Source: Peredibacter starrii
GTDB lineage: Bacteria > Bdellovibrionota > Bacteriovoracia > Bacteriovoracales > Bacteriovoracaceae
DNA length: 64,000 nucleotides
NCBI RefSeq assembly: GCF_034259205.1
Contig: NZ_CP139487.1
Location: forward strand, 1,178,001 to 1,242,000
Direction of reading: 5' to 3'
Below the pieces are notes generated by a model. It had not been told where the DNA came from. It was given only the letters and a program-made list of their open reading frames with translations, and made no database searches. Each line of letters begins with the position of its first letter. The first letter of the stretch is position 1. Positions 27,629-35,988 of this stretch are shown one piece after another. A program made the translations under genes and the position numbers.

Positions 27629-27646
27629 TCTTAACATAGTCTTAAC
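27629..27646 (-). promoter_or_regulatory. Pho-box-like direct repeat before pstS
   Basis: On the minus strand GTTAAGA-CTAT-GTTAAGA: two identical heptamers with an 11-bp period, the geometry of PhoB boxes, 68 nt before the pstS ATG and 52 nt before the divergent TSUP gene. The heptamer differs from the enterobacterial CTGTCAT. Confidence 0.4.
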
Positions 27647-27697
27647 TCTGGGAATTTTCTTTACTTGTATGCAGTGAAACATTACCTTTAATCTCTT

Positions 27698-28474
27698 ATG
27701 GTTAGCACTGAATTAATCTTCCTTTGTTTGGCCGCTTTTGGGGCCGGTTTTGTAGATTCTATAGTGGGTGGCGGGGGAATGATCCAGTTGCCGGCCCTTC
27801 TATCGATTCTTCCTCAGTATCCTGTGGTGACCTTATTAGGGACAAATAAACTCGTTTCAGTGACAGGAACTGCGGTTTCGACCTACCGTTTTTCCCGACA
27901 AATTCCTTACATCAAAACCATCATCGTTCCTGCGATCTTGAGTGCTTTCATCTTTTCCTTTTTTGGGGCCTGGGTAGTTTCGATTGTAAGTAGCGCCATT
28001 CTTCGTCCGCTATTTATGGTTTTATTGTTGGTGGTATTTATATTTACCATTCGTAATAAATCTTTTGGGACTGTTGATCATGATCCAAATGTTGTGATTC
28101 CGGCCTGGAAGCCCCTCCTGATTGGCTCAGTGATGGGATTTTACGATGGCTTTTTTGGGCCCGGAACGGGAACTTTTCTCATCATCGCTTTTGTTGGGAT
28201 GCTCGGGATGACGTTCGTGCAAGGTTCGGCCTATGCCAAAATCATTAACCTTACCACCAATGTTGCGGCCATTTTACTTTTCACCATGAAGGGTAAATTT
28301 CTTTTTTCTTACGCGATTCCCATGATGCTTTTTAACGTGGGTGGGGCAATGCTCGGTGTGAAATTTGCGCTCTTAAAAGGTAATACTTTTGTGCGCGGTC
28401 TCCTTCGTGGCGTGGTGCTCATGACCATTCTGAAACTTGGCTACGATATCTTTAAAGATTTCGCTCTGTCCTGA
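27698..28474 (+). CDS. TSUP (TauE/SafE) family membrane permease
   Basis: A 258-residue inner-membrane protein with about eight hydrophobic segments. It has the duplicated family motif: FGAGFVDSIVGGGGMIQLPA near the N-terminus and GFYDGFFGPGTGTF in the second half. TSUP proteins move sulfite, sulfonates or other organic anions; the substrate cannot be read from sequence. It is divergent from pstS and shares its promoter region. Confidence 0.9.
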   Translation: MVSTELIFLCLAAFGAGFVDSIVGGGGMIQLPALLSILPQYPVVTLLGTNKLVSVTGTAVSTYRFSRQIPYIKTIIVPAILSAFIFSFFGAWVVSIVSSAILRPLFMVLLLVVFIFTIRNKSFGTVDHDPNVVIPAWKPLLIGSVMGFYDGFFGPGTGTFLIIAFVGMLGMTFVQGSAYAKIINLTTNVAAILLFTMKGKFLFSYAIPMMLFNVGGAMLGVKFALLKGNTFVRGLLRGVVLMTILKLGYDIFKDFALS

Positions 28475-28549
28475 CTTCGTGCTGTTTGAGTAACTCTCTT
28501 TGATGTGAAATTTTTTATCGTTGTAGATACCAAAACCAAGGAGTGTTTT

Positions 28550-29254
28550 GTGTTTAAAATGATATTGGTTTTCAGTCTCCTCACAGGCCAGGCCTTTGCG
28601 CGAGAAGGTATCGGAGCTCCTCTTTCGAGAAAAAAATCTACCATTGAAAATGCTCCAAAACAGGTGGTGGATTTCTACGAAAAAAATATTCAACAAATGA
28701 AGGCCAGCGGTCTTGAAAAAAAGGCCTTGAAGTTAGGGGATAAAGCCCCAGAAGTTGAAGTCACCATTGGTGGCGAAACGATGCCACTTAGTTATGTCTA
28801 CGGAGCTCGCCCTCTCATCTTAAAGTTTTATCGTGGTGGTTGGTGTAGTTATTGTTTAACAGAACTAAAAGACCTACAAGAAGTGAATGATAACGTGGAA
28901 AAAGCAGGTGCCCAGATCCTCGCCATCACTCCTGATACAGATGAAATGATTCAAAAGACCCGCGAAACAAATAAGCTGACTGGTTTTGACATAGTGAGTG
29001 ATAAAGGTCACGGAATTGCTTCAAAATTTGGTCTTGTTTATGACGTCGACTCAAACGTTGCGGATCAGCTAAAAAAGCAAGGGATTGATCTGGCCGCATA
29101 TCAAGGCGATGATAAAGCAGATCTTTCAATCCCCGCAACTTATGTGATTAATACCAAAGGCGAAGTGATCTTCTCATATGTGGATGCTGATTATCGAAAT
29201 CGCGCCACTAAAGACGAACTTTTCAGCGCCATCAGAAGTCTAAAAAAGAAGTAA
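28550..29254 (+). CDS. Exported peroxiredoxin-like thioredoxin-fold protein
   Basis: An AhpC/TSA-type protein of 234 residues. The fold core LGDKAPEVEVTIGGETMPL is followed by LKFYRGGWCSYCLTEL, whose CxxC carries the presumed peroxidatic Cys, and later PATYVINTKGEVIFSY. The N-terminus (VFKMILVFSLLTGQAFA) is a signal peptide, so it acts outside the cytoplasm. I choose the GTG at 28550 because AAGGAG ends 6 nt before it; a longer in-frame extension would hide the signal peptide. It likely reduces peroxides or organic peroxides in the periplasm. Confidence 0.88.
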   Translation: MFKMILVFSLLTGQAFAREGIGAPLSRKKSTIENAPKQVVDFYEKNIQQMKASGLEKKALKLGDKAPEVEVTIGGETMPLSYVYGARPLILKFYRGGWCSYCLTELKDLQEVNDNVEKAGAQILAITPDTDEMIQKTRETNKLTGFDIVSDKGHGIASKFGLVYDVDSNVADQLKKQGIDLAAYQGDDKADLSIPATYVINTKGEVIFSYVDADYRNRATKDELFSAIRSLKKK

Positions 29255-29761
29255 TTACTTTCGAGATTTTTTCTTAGTTCCACTCTGGTTAAGGGAGAAA
29301 CAATCTTCCTTAACTATTGGGTGGAAATAGTCGGCCTCTTCCAATAAAACCCCCGCAGTAGTCGATGGAACCGCACAGATTTCAACTCGAACACCCTCTG
29401 ATTTTAAGTGACGAACGAGTTCCACATAATCAGAGTCACCAGATAGAATAATAATCGCATCGACCTTGCTTGCAAGTTGCGTGGCCTTAATACTGAGAGG
29501 AATATCAGCACTCTTATGACAAGGGCGGACGGAACCGTGGTATTTTGAATGCAGGCGTTCTGCAAGCTTTGAGGAAATGTTTTTTCCCTCTCGGAAGTAG
29601 ATGAGACGATTGAGACCTCGGCCACCTAAAAGACGAGGAATGAGGACATCGAAATTGATCATCATGTTTTGATCACGATGCTCACTTTCGAGGGATCTTT
29701 CGATATTATTTCCGTCCACCAGAATGGCCACGGATTGTGAAATTAAAATTGTATCTTCCAT
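29255..29761 (-). CDS. NYN-domain (LabA/DUF88-like) protein
   Basis: A 168-residue PIN-like NYN-domain protein, a family of predicted RNA-directed nucleases. Acidic active-site candidates are in ILVDGNNIE, NFDVLIPRL and ILSGDSDYVELVRHL, the three-aspartate pattern of LabA-type proteins. The ATG at 29761 fits the domain boundary; a longer frame upstream is not domain sequence. It is divergent from the indolepyruvate oxidoreductase gene. A role in RNA turnover is inferred from the family only. Confidence 0.87.
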   Translation of the reverse strand: MEDTILISQSVAILVDGNNIERSLESEHRDQNMMINFDVLIPRLLGGRGLNRLIYFREGKNISSKLAERLHSKYHGSVRPCHKSADIPLSIKATQLASKVDAIIILSGDSDYVELVRHLKSEGVRVEICAVPSTTAGVLLEEADYFHPIVKEDCFSLNQSGTKKKSRK

Positions 29762-29856
29762 AAATATAAGTCCTTGAATTTGCTTTGGGAGAATTTGCTC
29801 AACTGCACGAGGATAAGGTATAAACAAAGGGTTTAAATTACCCTCTGGAAACAACA

Positions 29857-32800
29857 ATGAGCTATAAGATTCTTAATGGCAATGAATTACTAATTCAAGG
29901 CGCCCTGGAAGCAGGGTTTAATCTCTATACAGGTTATCCTGGTTCACCCCTGGCCGACTTCTTCAACATTCTCTTTGAAGAAAAAGAAGAGATGCAAAAA
30001 AAAGGCATCCGCGTTGTCATCGCAAACTCTGAAGCGAATGCTGCAGCAATGGCATCAGGTGCGAAGATGGCAGGGCAGAACGTTCTCGTCGCCATGAAGT
30101 CTATGGGACTCCATGTTGCTTCAGATGCTCTGTCGGTTGGTAACTTCGCTAATCCGGGTGGGGAAATTAAATCTGGCGTGGTGGTAGCGGTTGGTGATGA
30201 CCCTTGGTCAATTTCAACTTCAACTCCGGCCGACTCTCGTTATTTATTTAAACATCTGCATATGCCTTTCCTTGAACCGTCTTCTCCTCAGGAGCTTAAA
30301 GATTGGATGGCAAAGGCGCTGGAACTTTCTCAGGAGAGTTCGGTCTATACCGGAATTCTTCTCACAACTTTTATGGCCGAAGGTGGTGGACGCGTTCACG
30401 TTCATGCAGAGAAAGAAGTTTCAAAAGATCTAGTGACTCTTGATCCTTCAAAGTTCAACTTATCTTCGAACGTGATGGTGCCACCAAACTCACTTATCGC
30501 AGACAAGGAAATGATTCTTAATCGTTTCCCGAAAGTGAAAGAGGCCCTCGCGAAATTAAACCTTGATGAAATCAGCGGCAACGAAACTTCTGAAATTGGT
30601 ATCATTTCTTCTGGTGGTGTTTTCGAGACACTTAAACAAGTTTTGGAAGAATCAGGTCTGATTGAAAAGTTCGCTCTCTATAAGGCCGCCACTTCATATC
30701 CATTTAACGATAAACAACTTCTTCCATTCGTGAAGAATCGTAAAACCATCGTGGTGGTGGAAGAGAAACGTGGCTTTCTTGAAGGAGAAGTTCGCGCTTT
30801 CCTTGGTCAGCATCAGATTCAGGCGGAAGTTCATGGTAAGGAATTCAGAACGAAAGATGGCTTCGTAGAAGGCTTTCCCGCTTTCGGAGGACTTTCTTAC
30901 GAGATCCTTTATCAAAAACTAAATCATCTCCAGGACATTCTTGAGTGGAACAAGAACGATGTGGATTGCGCTCTTCCGGTGAAATTAAATATTCCGGTGC
31001 CGAAGCGTCTTCCGACATTCTGCCCTGGTTGTCCTCACCGTGAAACTCTGAGCATTATGAAGGATGTTCGCGGTAGCCTAGCGGATAAAAACATTAATCT
31101 TATTTCTCACGGAGACGTGGGATGTTACTCGCTTTCATTTCTTGAACCATTTAAAGAAATGCATGACCTTTCGGCCATGGGCCAGGGTGGATCACTTGGT
31201 GCGGGTGCGGATCTCTTCACCACCAACCCATCAGTGGTTCTTATGGGAGACTCAACGTTTTTCCATTCAGGTATGACATCAATCTCGAACTCTGTTCAGA
31301 TGGGTCACAACATTACTTATATTCTTCTCGATAACGACAATACAGCGATGACCGGTCACCAGGTGACTCCGCGTACAGGTGTTTCGGTGGAAGGACATGT
31401 TCGTCCACGTCAGAACATCTTAGACGTAGCTCGTTCGCTAAAAGTCGATGTTGCAATGGAAGTGAACCCATCGGATCGTTACTTCTATAAAAACCTTCTT
31501 CTAGATTTCGTTCAGAAGCCGGGTGTAAAAGTTATTGTTTCAAGTAAAGAGTGTGGTCTGACTTTCCACGGACGTAAGAAGCGCGAAGAGCGCAAAGTTT
31601 TCTCAAAAGGGGAGACTGAAAAGGTCCGTGAGTTCTATCAGATTAATACTCTTGCTTGTGAAGACTGTCGCGCATGTGTTGAGATGACGGGATGTCCTGG
31701 TCTTTCTCAAACCAATGATGCTTACGGAACCAAAGTGATGATCGATCCACAAATTTGTGTGTCGGATTCATACTGTACAAAAATCAAGGCCTGCCCAAGT
31801 TTTGAACTTGTGAAGGTAAGTGATTATCACCCGACAAAATATAAAACTCACTCAAGTGAGAAGCTTTCATTTGGAGAGTTCGCTGAGCCAACTCTTAAAA
31901 AGAACTTAAATGATATCGCTAATGGCTCTGATTACCGCACGATCGTGATTGGTGTAGGTGGTTCCGGTGTCACGACGATTTCTCGTATCATCGCTGAGGC
32001 CGCAACTACCATGGGTGGACGTGACGACCTTCAATTCAAGTTTATGGATCAGAAAGGTCTCGCTCAACGTAACGGTTCGGTGATCAGTCACTTAAGCATC
32101 TACAGTGCTAAGAAAGTTCACGGTCCAGTAGTGCCAGTCGCTTCTGCAGATCTAGTGGTTTCTCCGGATCTACTAGAAGGTGCTCGTGCCCTTGATTATC
32201 TTGGACCTCAGGGACTTCTCATCGTGGATGATGAATTCCAAGTTCCTCTTTCAATCCTTCTTGATCGTGGAATCGAGACTGATGTGACAACGGCTTTGGC
32301 CCTTCAAGAAGAACTAAAAACAAAGCTTGGTGATCGCGTGATTATGGCGCCACTTAAGCAAATGAGCTTCGAGCGCTTCCAGCGTCCGGTTTATGCTTCT
32401 GCCATGATTCTGGGGATTGCTTATCAATCAGGACGTCTGCCATTTACAATTGATGATTTAAATAAGGCCTTCGCTTCAGCTGTTCCTAAAGCAGAGTTCG
32501 CTGCCAACTGGGAAGCGTTCAATATGGGACGTGACTGGTTTAATAAACGTGGCGAGGTTCAGAAGAAGGTAGCAACAACTGATAACACTGATCTTTGGAA
32601 AAAGAGTGCTGGTATGGCAGCTTATCCATGGCAATCGAGCACAAAGTACGCTGACCTTTGGTCTTCATACACCAAGATGCTTTCTGAACGTCTTCCTGAA
32701 GTAGCAGTGACCCATATTCAGCAGTACGTTCATGACCTAATCGTTTTTGATCAAGGTAAGAATCTCGGAGAGTTCTATCAGAACGCCCTTGAGCTTAAAA

Positions 32801-33231
32801 AGCTCTATTCGGGTTCAGAGCTTCTTGTTGCGCTTAGAATTCTGGCAAAAACTTATTGGATTAAGGATGAGGTTTTCGTGTCTCACCTGATGATCTCTCC
32901 CGTTAAAGTCGCGGCCGATAAAGAACGTTATGAAAATCTTGGAACTTCTTTTGAAGTGGTTCATATCAACCGTCCAAGTTTCCTTGTGGCCGGCAAGAAG
33001 ATTGAATTTGATTTCTCCCCTAAGGGCTGGATGCTGAAACTAATGAGACATATGCGTGTTCTTCGCATGCTTATGCCTGAGTGGCACTCAACTGAGAAAG
33101 AAATCTCTAAAAAAACCAGAACTGAAATTCTCTCTACGACACTTTCTAAGAAGCGTCTCATGGAGCTGGATAATATTAAAGGCTACCGTGAAGTGAGATA
33201 CAAGTTCGCAAAGAAATTCCTCGGAAAGTAG
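29857..33231 (+). CDS. Indolepyruvate ferredoxin oxidoreductase, single-polypeptide
   Basis: Oxidatively decarboxylates aryl pyruvates (indole-, phenyl- or hydroxyphenyl-pyruvate) to aryl-acetyl-CoA with ferredoxin as acceptor. The 1,124-residue protein fuses an IorA-like pyrimidine-binding half, a TPP half (MGDSTFFHSGMTSI), an Fe-S segment (CEDCRACVEMTGCPG then CVSDSYCTKIKACPSF) and an IorB-like gamma domain (VIGVGGSGVTTISRIIAEAA). This layout is that of the long fused proteobacterial IORs. The Nudix-MBL gene starts 1 nt after its stop. Its product would be the substrate of the Paa-like enzymes at 19-23 kb. Confidence 0.93.
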   Translation: MSYKILNGNELLIQGALEAGFNLYTGYPGSPLADFFNILFEEKEEMQKKGIRVVIANSEANAAAMASGAKMAGQNVLVAMKSMGLHVASDALSVGNFANPGGEIKSGVVVAVGDDPWSISTSTPADSRYLFKHLHMPFLEPSSPQELKDWMAKALELSQESSVYTGILLTTFMAEGGGRVHVHAEKEVSKDLVTLDPSKFNLSSNVMVPPNSLIADKEMILNRFPKVKEALAKLNLDEISGNETSEIGIISSGGVFETLKQVLEESGLIEKFALYKAATSYPFNDKQLLPFVKNRKTIVVVEEKRGFLEGEVRAFLGQHQIQAEVHGKEFRTKDGFVEGFPAFGGLSYEILYQKLNHLQDILEWNKNDVDCALPVKLNIPVPKRLPTFCPGCPHRETLSIMKDVRGSLADKNINLISHGDVGCYSLSFLEPFKEMHDLSAMGQGGSLGAGADLFTTNPSVVLMGDSTFFHSGMTSISNSVQMGHNITYILLDNDNTAMTGHQVTPRTGVSVEGHVRPRQNILDVARSLKVDVAMEVNPSDRYFYKNLLLDFVQKPGVKVIVSSKECGLTFHGRKKREERKVFSKGETEKVREFYQINTLACEDCRACVEMTGCPGLSQTNDAYGTKVMIDPQICVSDSYCTKIKACPSFELVKVSDYHPTKYKTHSSEKLSFGEFAEPTLKKNLNDIANGSDYRTIVIGVGGSGVTTISRIIAEAATTMGGRDDLQFKFMDQKGLAQRNGSVISHLSIYSAKKVHGPVVPVASADLVVSPDLLEGARALDYLGPQGLLIVDDEFQVPLSILLDRGIETDVTTALALQEELKTKLGDRVIMAPLKQMSFERFQRPVYASAMILGIAYQSGRLPFTIDDLNKAFASAVPKAEFAANWEAFNMGRDWFNKRGEVQKKVATTDNTDLWKKSAGMAAYPWQSSTKYADLWSSYTKMLSERLPEVAVTHIQQYVHDLIVFDQGKNLGEFYQNALELKKLYSGSELLVALRILAKTYWIKDEVFVSHLMISPVKVAADKERYENLGTSFEVVHINRPSFLVAGKKIEFDFSPKGWMLKLMRHMRVLRMLMPEWHSTEKEISKKTRTEILSTTLSKKRLMELDNIKGYREVRYKFAKKFLGK

Positions 33232-33232
33232 T

Positions 33233-34576
33233 ATGTCTAAAATAATTGATGCTGTTTCGATCGTGATGACCTGTGGTGATGAGATCTTCGCCATTCAAAG
33301 GCAGAACTATCTGGCGGCATTCCCTGGCTACTGGGCCTTCCCTGGTGGAAAAGTCGAGAAAGAAGACTCTGATTTTTGTTCAGATCAAGAACTCTGTAAG
33401 CACATTGATCTAAGACTCTTTGGGGCCGTTGTTCGAGAAGGCAAAGAAGAATTCGGGATTGATCTTCATGAAGAGATTAAGAAAGGTAATGTGCGCTCAG
33501 TGGATTACCTGGGCCTCGCTGTTACACCTGACTTTAACCCTTATCGTTTTGCCACATACTTCTTCAAAATTGATTTAAAGCAGAAATTAGACTTCGTGGT
33601 TGATCAAAATGAAGCCGTCTTCGCTGAATGGATGTCGGCCGAACAACTTCTGAAGAAGTATAATGAAGGGAAGGTGCTGGCGGTTCCTCCGGTGATTAAG
33701 GTCATTGAAACCCTAGGTAGACAACCCGACGTTAAGCACATCGAGAATTTAATCACGACCTACGATAATACGAAGTACGTGCCCTATATTGAGAATTTAA
33801 AAGGCATGAGACAGATTATGCCTTTGTCACACACACTTCCGCCTGCGACACGCACTAACGCCTTCTTAATCGGCGACGATGTGAGAATCATCGTAGACCC
33901 GTCTCCTCAAGATAATGACGAGTACGAGAAGTTTAAGAACACGGTGGCACTTTGGGGCGCTCATAAGATTCTCATTACTCACCATCATCCGGATCATTAT
34001 GAACGAGCAAATCTATACGCTCGTGAAATGAACCTTCCTATGCTTATTAGCCGTGATACTCATATGAGAATCACACGCTTAAAACCTGCTTTCTTTGACG
34101 GCGTTCAAGTTGAATTCGTGAAAGAAGGCGATGTCGTGACTTCGTGGTTAGGTAATGATGTTCTGGTGATGGAAATCCCAGGTCATGACGAAGGACAAAT
34201 TGCTCTGTATTCAAAGGACCTAAGTTGGTACCTGGCGGGCGATCTCTTTCAGGGTATTGGCACAGTGGTGATCGGTGGGGAAGAGGGCGATATGAGAAAA
34301 TACTTCTCGACTCTTGAACGCATCATCAAGCTTTCACCGAAAGTGCTTTTCCCTTCACATGGAATTGGTCTTGGTGGAACGGCGATCTTAGAAAAGACCC
34401 TTGCTCATAGAAAACAACGTGAATCACAAATCTTAAATCTTCATCTGGAAGGTCTCACACCTGAACAGATGCTTGAGAAAATCTACGCTGATGTTAATAA
34501 GAATCTCTGGCCATACGCTTTGGAAAATATCCACAAGCATCTAACCAAACTCAAACAAGATAAAATGATTAGTTAA
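33233..34576 (+). CDS. Nudix-metallo-beta-lactamase fusion hydrolase
   Basis: A two-domain 447-residue hydrolase. Residues 1-170 are a Nudix domain: FPGGKVEKED followed after an insertion by GAVVREGKEEFGI. Residues 190-440 are a metallo-beta-lactamase fold of LACTB2 type: THHHPDHYERA (HxHxDH), PGHDEGQI, AGDLFQGIG and FPSHGIG. Both active sites look intact. It starts 1 nt after the IOR stop, so it is translationally coupled to that enzyme. Removal of a toxic CoA or nucleotide by-product is conceivable but not shown. Confidence 0.9.
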   Translation: MSKIIDAVSIVMTCGDEIFAIQRQNYLAAFPGYWAFPGGKVEKEDSDFCSDQELCKHIDLRLFGAVVREGKEEFGIDLHEEIKKGNVRSVDYLGLAVTPDFNPYRFATYFFKIDLKQKLDFVVDQNEAVFAEWMSAEQLLKKYNEGKVLAVPPVIKVIETLGRQPDVKHIENLITTYDNTKYVPYIENLKGMRQIMPLSHTLPPATRTNAFLIGDDVRIIVDPSPQDNDEYEKFKNTVALWGAHKILITHHHPDHYERANLYAREMNLPMLISRDTHMRITRLKPAFFDGVQVEFVKEGDVVTSWLGNDVLVMEIPGHDEGQIALYSKDLSWYLAGDLFQGIGTVVIGGEEGDMRKYFSTLERIIKLSPKVLFPSHGIGLGGTAILEKTLAHRKQRESQILNLHLEGLTPEQMLEKIYADVNKNLWPYALENIHKHLTKLKQDKMIS

Positions 34577-34603
34577 AAAAAAGGCCCGATTTCGGGCCTT
34601 TTT
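34577..34603. terminator. Bidirectional terminator
   Basis: GGCCCG / CGGGCC (34583-34598, loop ATTT) with eight A before and five T after, placed between the Nudix-MBL gene and the convergent small gene. Confidence 0.88.
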
Positions 34604-34604
34604 A

Positions 34605-34823
34605 CTAGTTCAAGAATGTCTGGTGAATGTAGAGGCGAAAGATTTTGTCTTTTGTTCTACGAATGGAAAAGTTTCCGCTGTCTTTCTGTTCAAGAAGGAA
34701 TTGGTAATACTCTGGACGTGTATCTGCAATTTCCAGAACTGATTTACCTTCGAATTCTCCGAAGTCGATTACGACCTTATCTTCTTCAATGATACCGGTA
34801 AGCGGACTCTGTTCCTGCGCCAT
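34605..34823 (-). CDS. Small protein resembling ExoX C-terminal/DUF3820-type motif
   Basis: A 72-residue cytoplasmic protein with a strong AGGAGG before its ATG. The segment DFGEFEGKSVLEIADTRPEY resembles the FGKYKGxxxxEI..dPxYL motif found in DUF3820 proteins and the exonuclease X C-terminus. The rest is acidic then basic. The match is short, so the family is tentative. It is followed by a shared terminator and preceded by the HD-GYP-like gene on the same strand. Confidence 0.65.
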   Translation of the reverse strand: MAQEQSPLTGIIEEDKVVIDFGEFEGKSVLEIADTRPEYYQFLLEQKDSGNFSIRRTKDKIFRLYIHQTFLN

Positions 34824-34912
34824 TATTCCCTCCTTAGAATGCCTGGTTCAGTTTCGACCATGAAACTTTATCTATAATCTGATTTTGCAAAATGTTGTGA
34901 GACTTTGGAAAG

Positions 34913-35935
34913 TTAGTTTTTGTAAAATTGTTTTAAAAAAACAACGAGTGCTCTAAATTCTTGAGGGTAGTCATCGGCCATCATCTTCTTAATGAGTTCG
35001 AGTGATTGATAGAGACTCATGCTCTTACGATAGGGGCGCTCACTCGTCATGGCGACTAAGATGTCGAAGACAGACACTAACGTGCTTTCAATTCCAAAAA
35101 TGATCTCAGGATCCTTCATCTTCTTCTTATCACGTTGAAGAAGGTCCTTCATTTTATCATTCAGAAAGTGATGGTGTTTGATAATAGTCAGGTAATTTTT
35201 CGAGAGAGGTACTCGTCCCTCTAAGAGATCGAAAGAAAAGTCAGCGTGATTAGCGAAGAGCTCCTGATCTCGAGTGGTCAGAGTTTTCAGATCATATTTG
35301 TCACCTGGGATCATCGAGATCCCAATGTCCTTTAAATAGCTCGCAAGGAACAGGTTCTCCACTTCTTTGTCATGAAACAAATGAATCGATTGCAGAAACG
35401 AAAGAAGAAGCACTGAAGAGAGCATTGGCTGCGACAATGTGAAGTGGAAATTTTCACGGATCAAATTTTGGTAAAAGTATGGTTGAAACTTCTTGTTCTC
35501 CAATAAGAATTTACTCAGGTTCTGCGTGCTTTGAAATTGAAGCATCAGCATTTCATCGCTGTGGGGATTCTGGTATAGACCACTCAGGTTAAGCGACAAA
35601 AGTTTCATGTCTTTTGTTCCATTTTCCAATGGGTCACCAACAGACAACGAGCGAGTCACTTTAACCAGTGCCGTTTCAAGGTTCTTTTTGATTTCTACCA
35701 CGTCAGAAGGGTAGACATAGACTTCCTTATGGGAGTTCTTGATCAAGGCATTAATCTGATCCTTAGAAGGTACTGAGCCCTCATTAATCACAGGATAGAA
35801 AAAGCCATTTTTGAAGATATAAACCGGGTGCTCGAGTTTACGGGCGAGATAAAGTTCACCCACAAGAATAGGCCTAAGCTTCAACGAAAGCCTATGTTGC
35901 TCAATAAATGAATGGAAACCCTGTGTGGCAAGCAT
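34913..35935 (-). CDS. Degenerate HD-GYP domain protein
   Basis: A 340-residue protein with an N-terminal domain of unknown type and a C-terminal HD-GYP fold (residues about 185-335). Where active HD-GYP phosphodiesterases have HD and HHE...GYP, this has ASYLKDIGIS (His replaced by Lys) and IKHHHFLNDK with no GYP. The conserved TSERPYRKSMS after it is retained. It probably cannot hydrolyse cyclic di-GMP and may bind it or a partner. GAGG lies before the start. Such degenerate signalling proteins are common in predatory bacteria. Confidence 0.8.
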   Translation of the reverse strand: MLATQGFHSFIEQHRLSLKLRPILVGELYLARKLEHPVYIFKNGFFYPVINEGSVPSKDQINALIKNSHKEVYVYPSDVVEIKKNLETALVKVTRSLSVGDPLENGTKDMKLLSLNLSGLYQNPHSDEMLMLQFQSTQNLSKFLLENKKFQPYFYQNLIRENFHFTLSQPMLSSVLLLSFLQSIHLFHDKEVENLFLASYLKDIGISMIPGDKYDLKTLTTRDQELFANHADFSFDLLEGRVPLSKNYLTIIKHHHFLNDKMKDLLQRDKKKMKDPEIIFGIESTLVSVFDILVAMTSERPYRKSMSLYQSLELIKKMMADDYPQEFRALVVFLKQFYKN

Positions 35936-35988
35936 CCCTGTACCTCATTGGTATTTTAACCCAATTTTGGCACAGGGAGTGAAATAAT

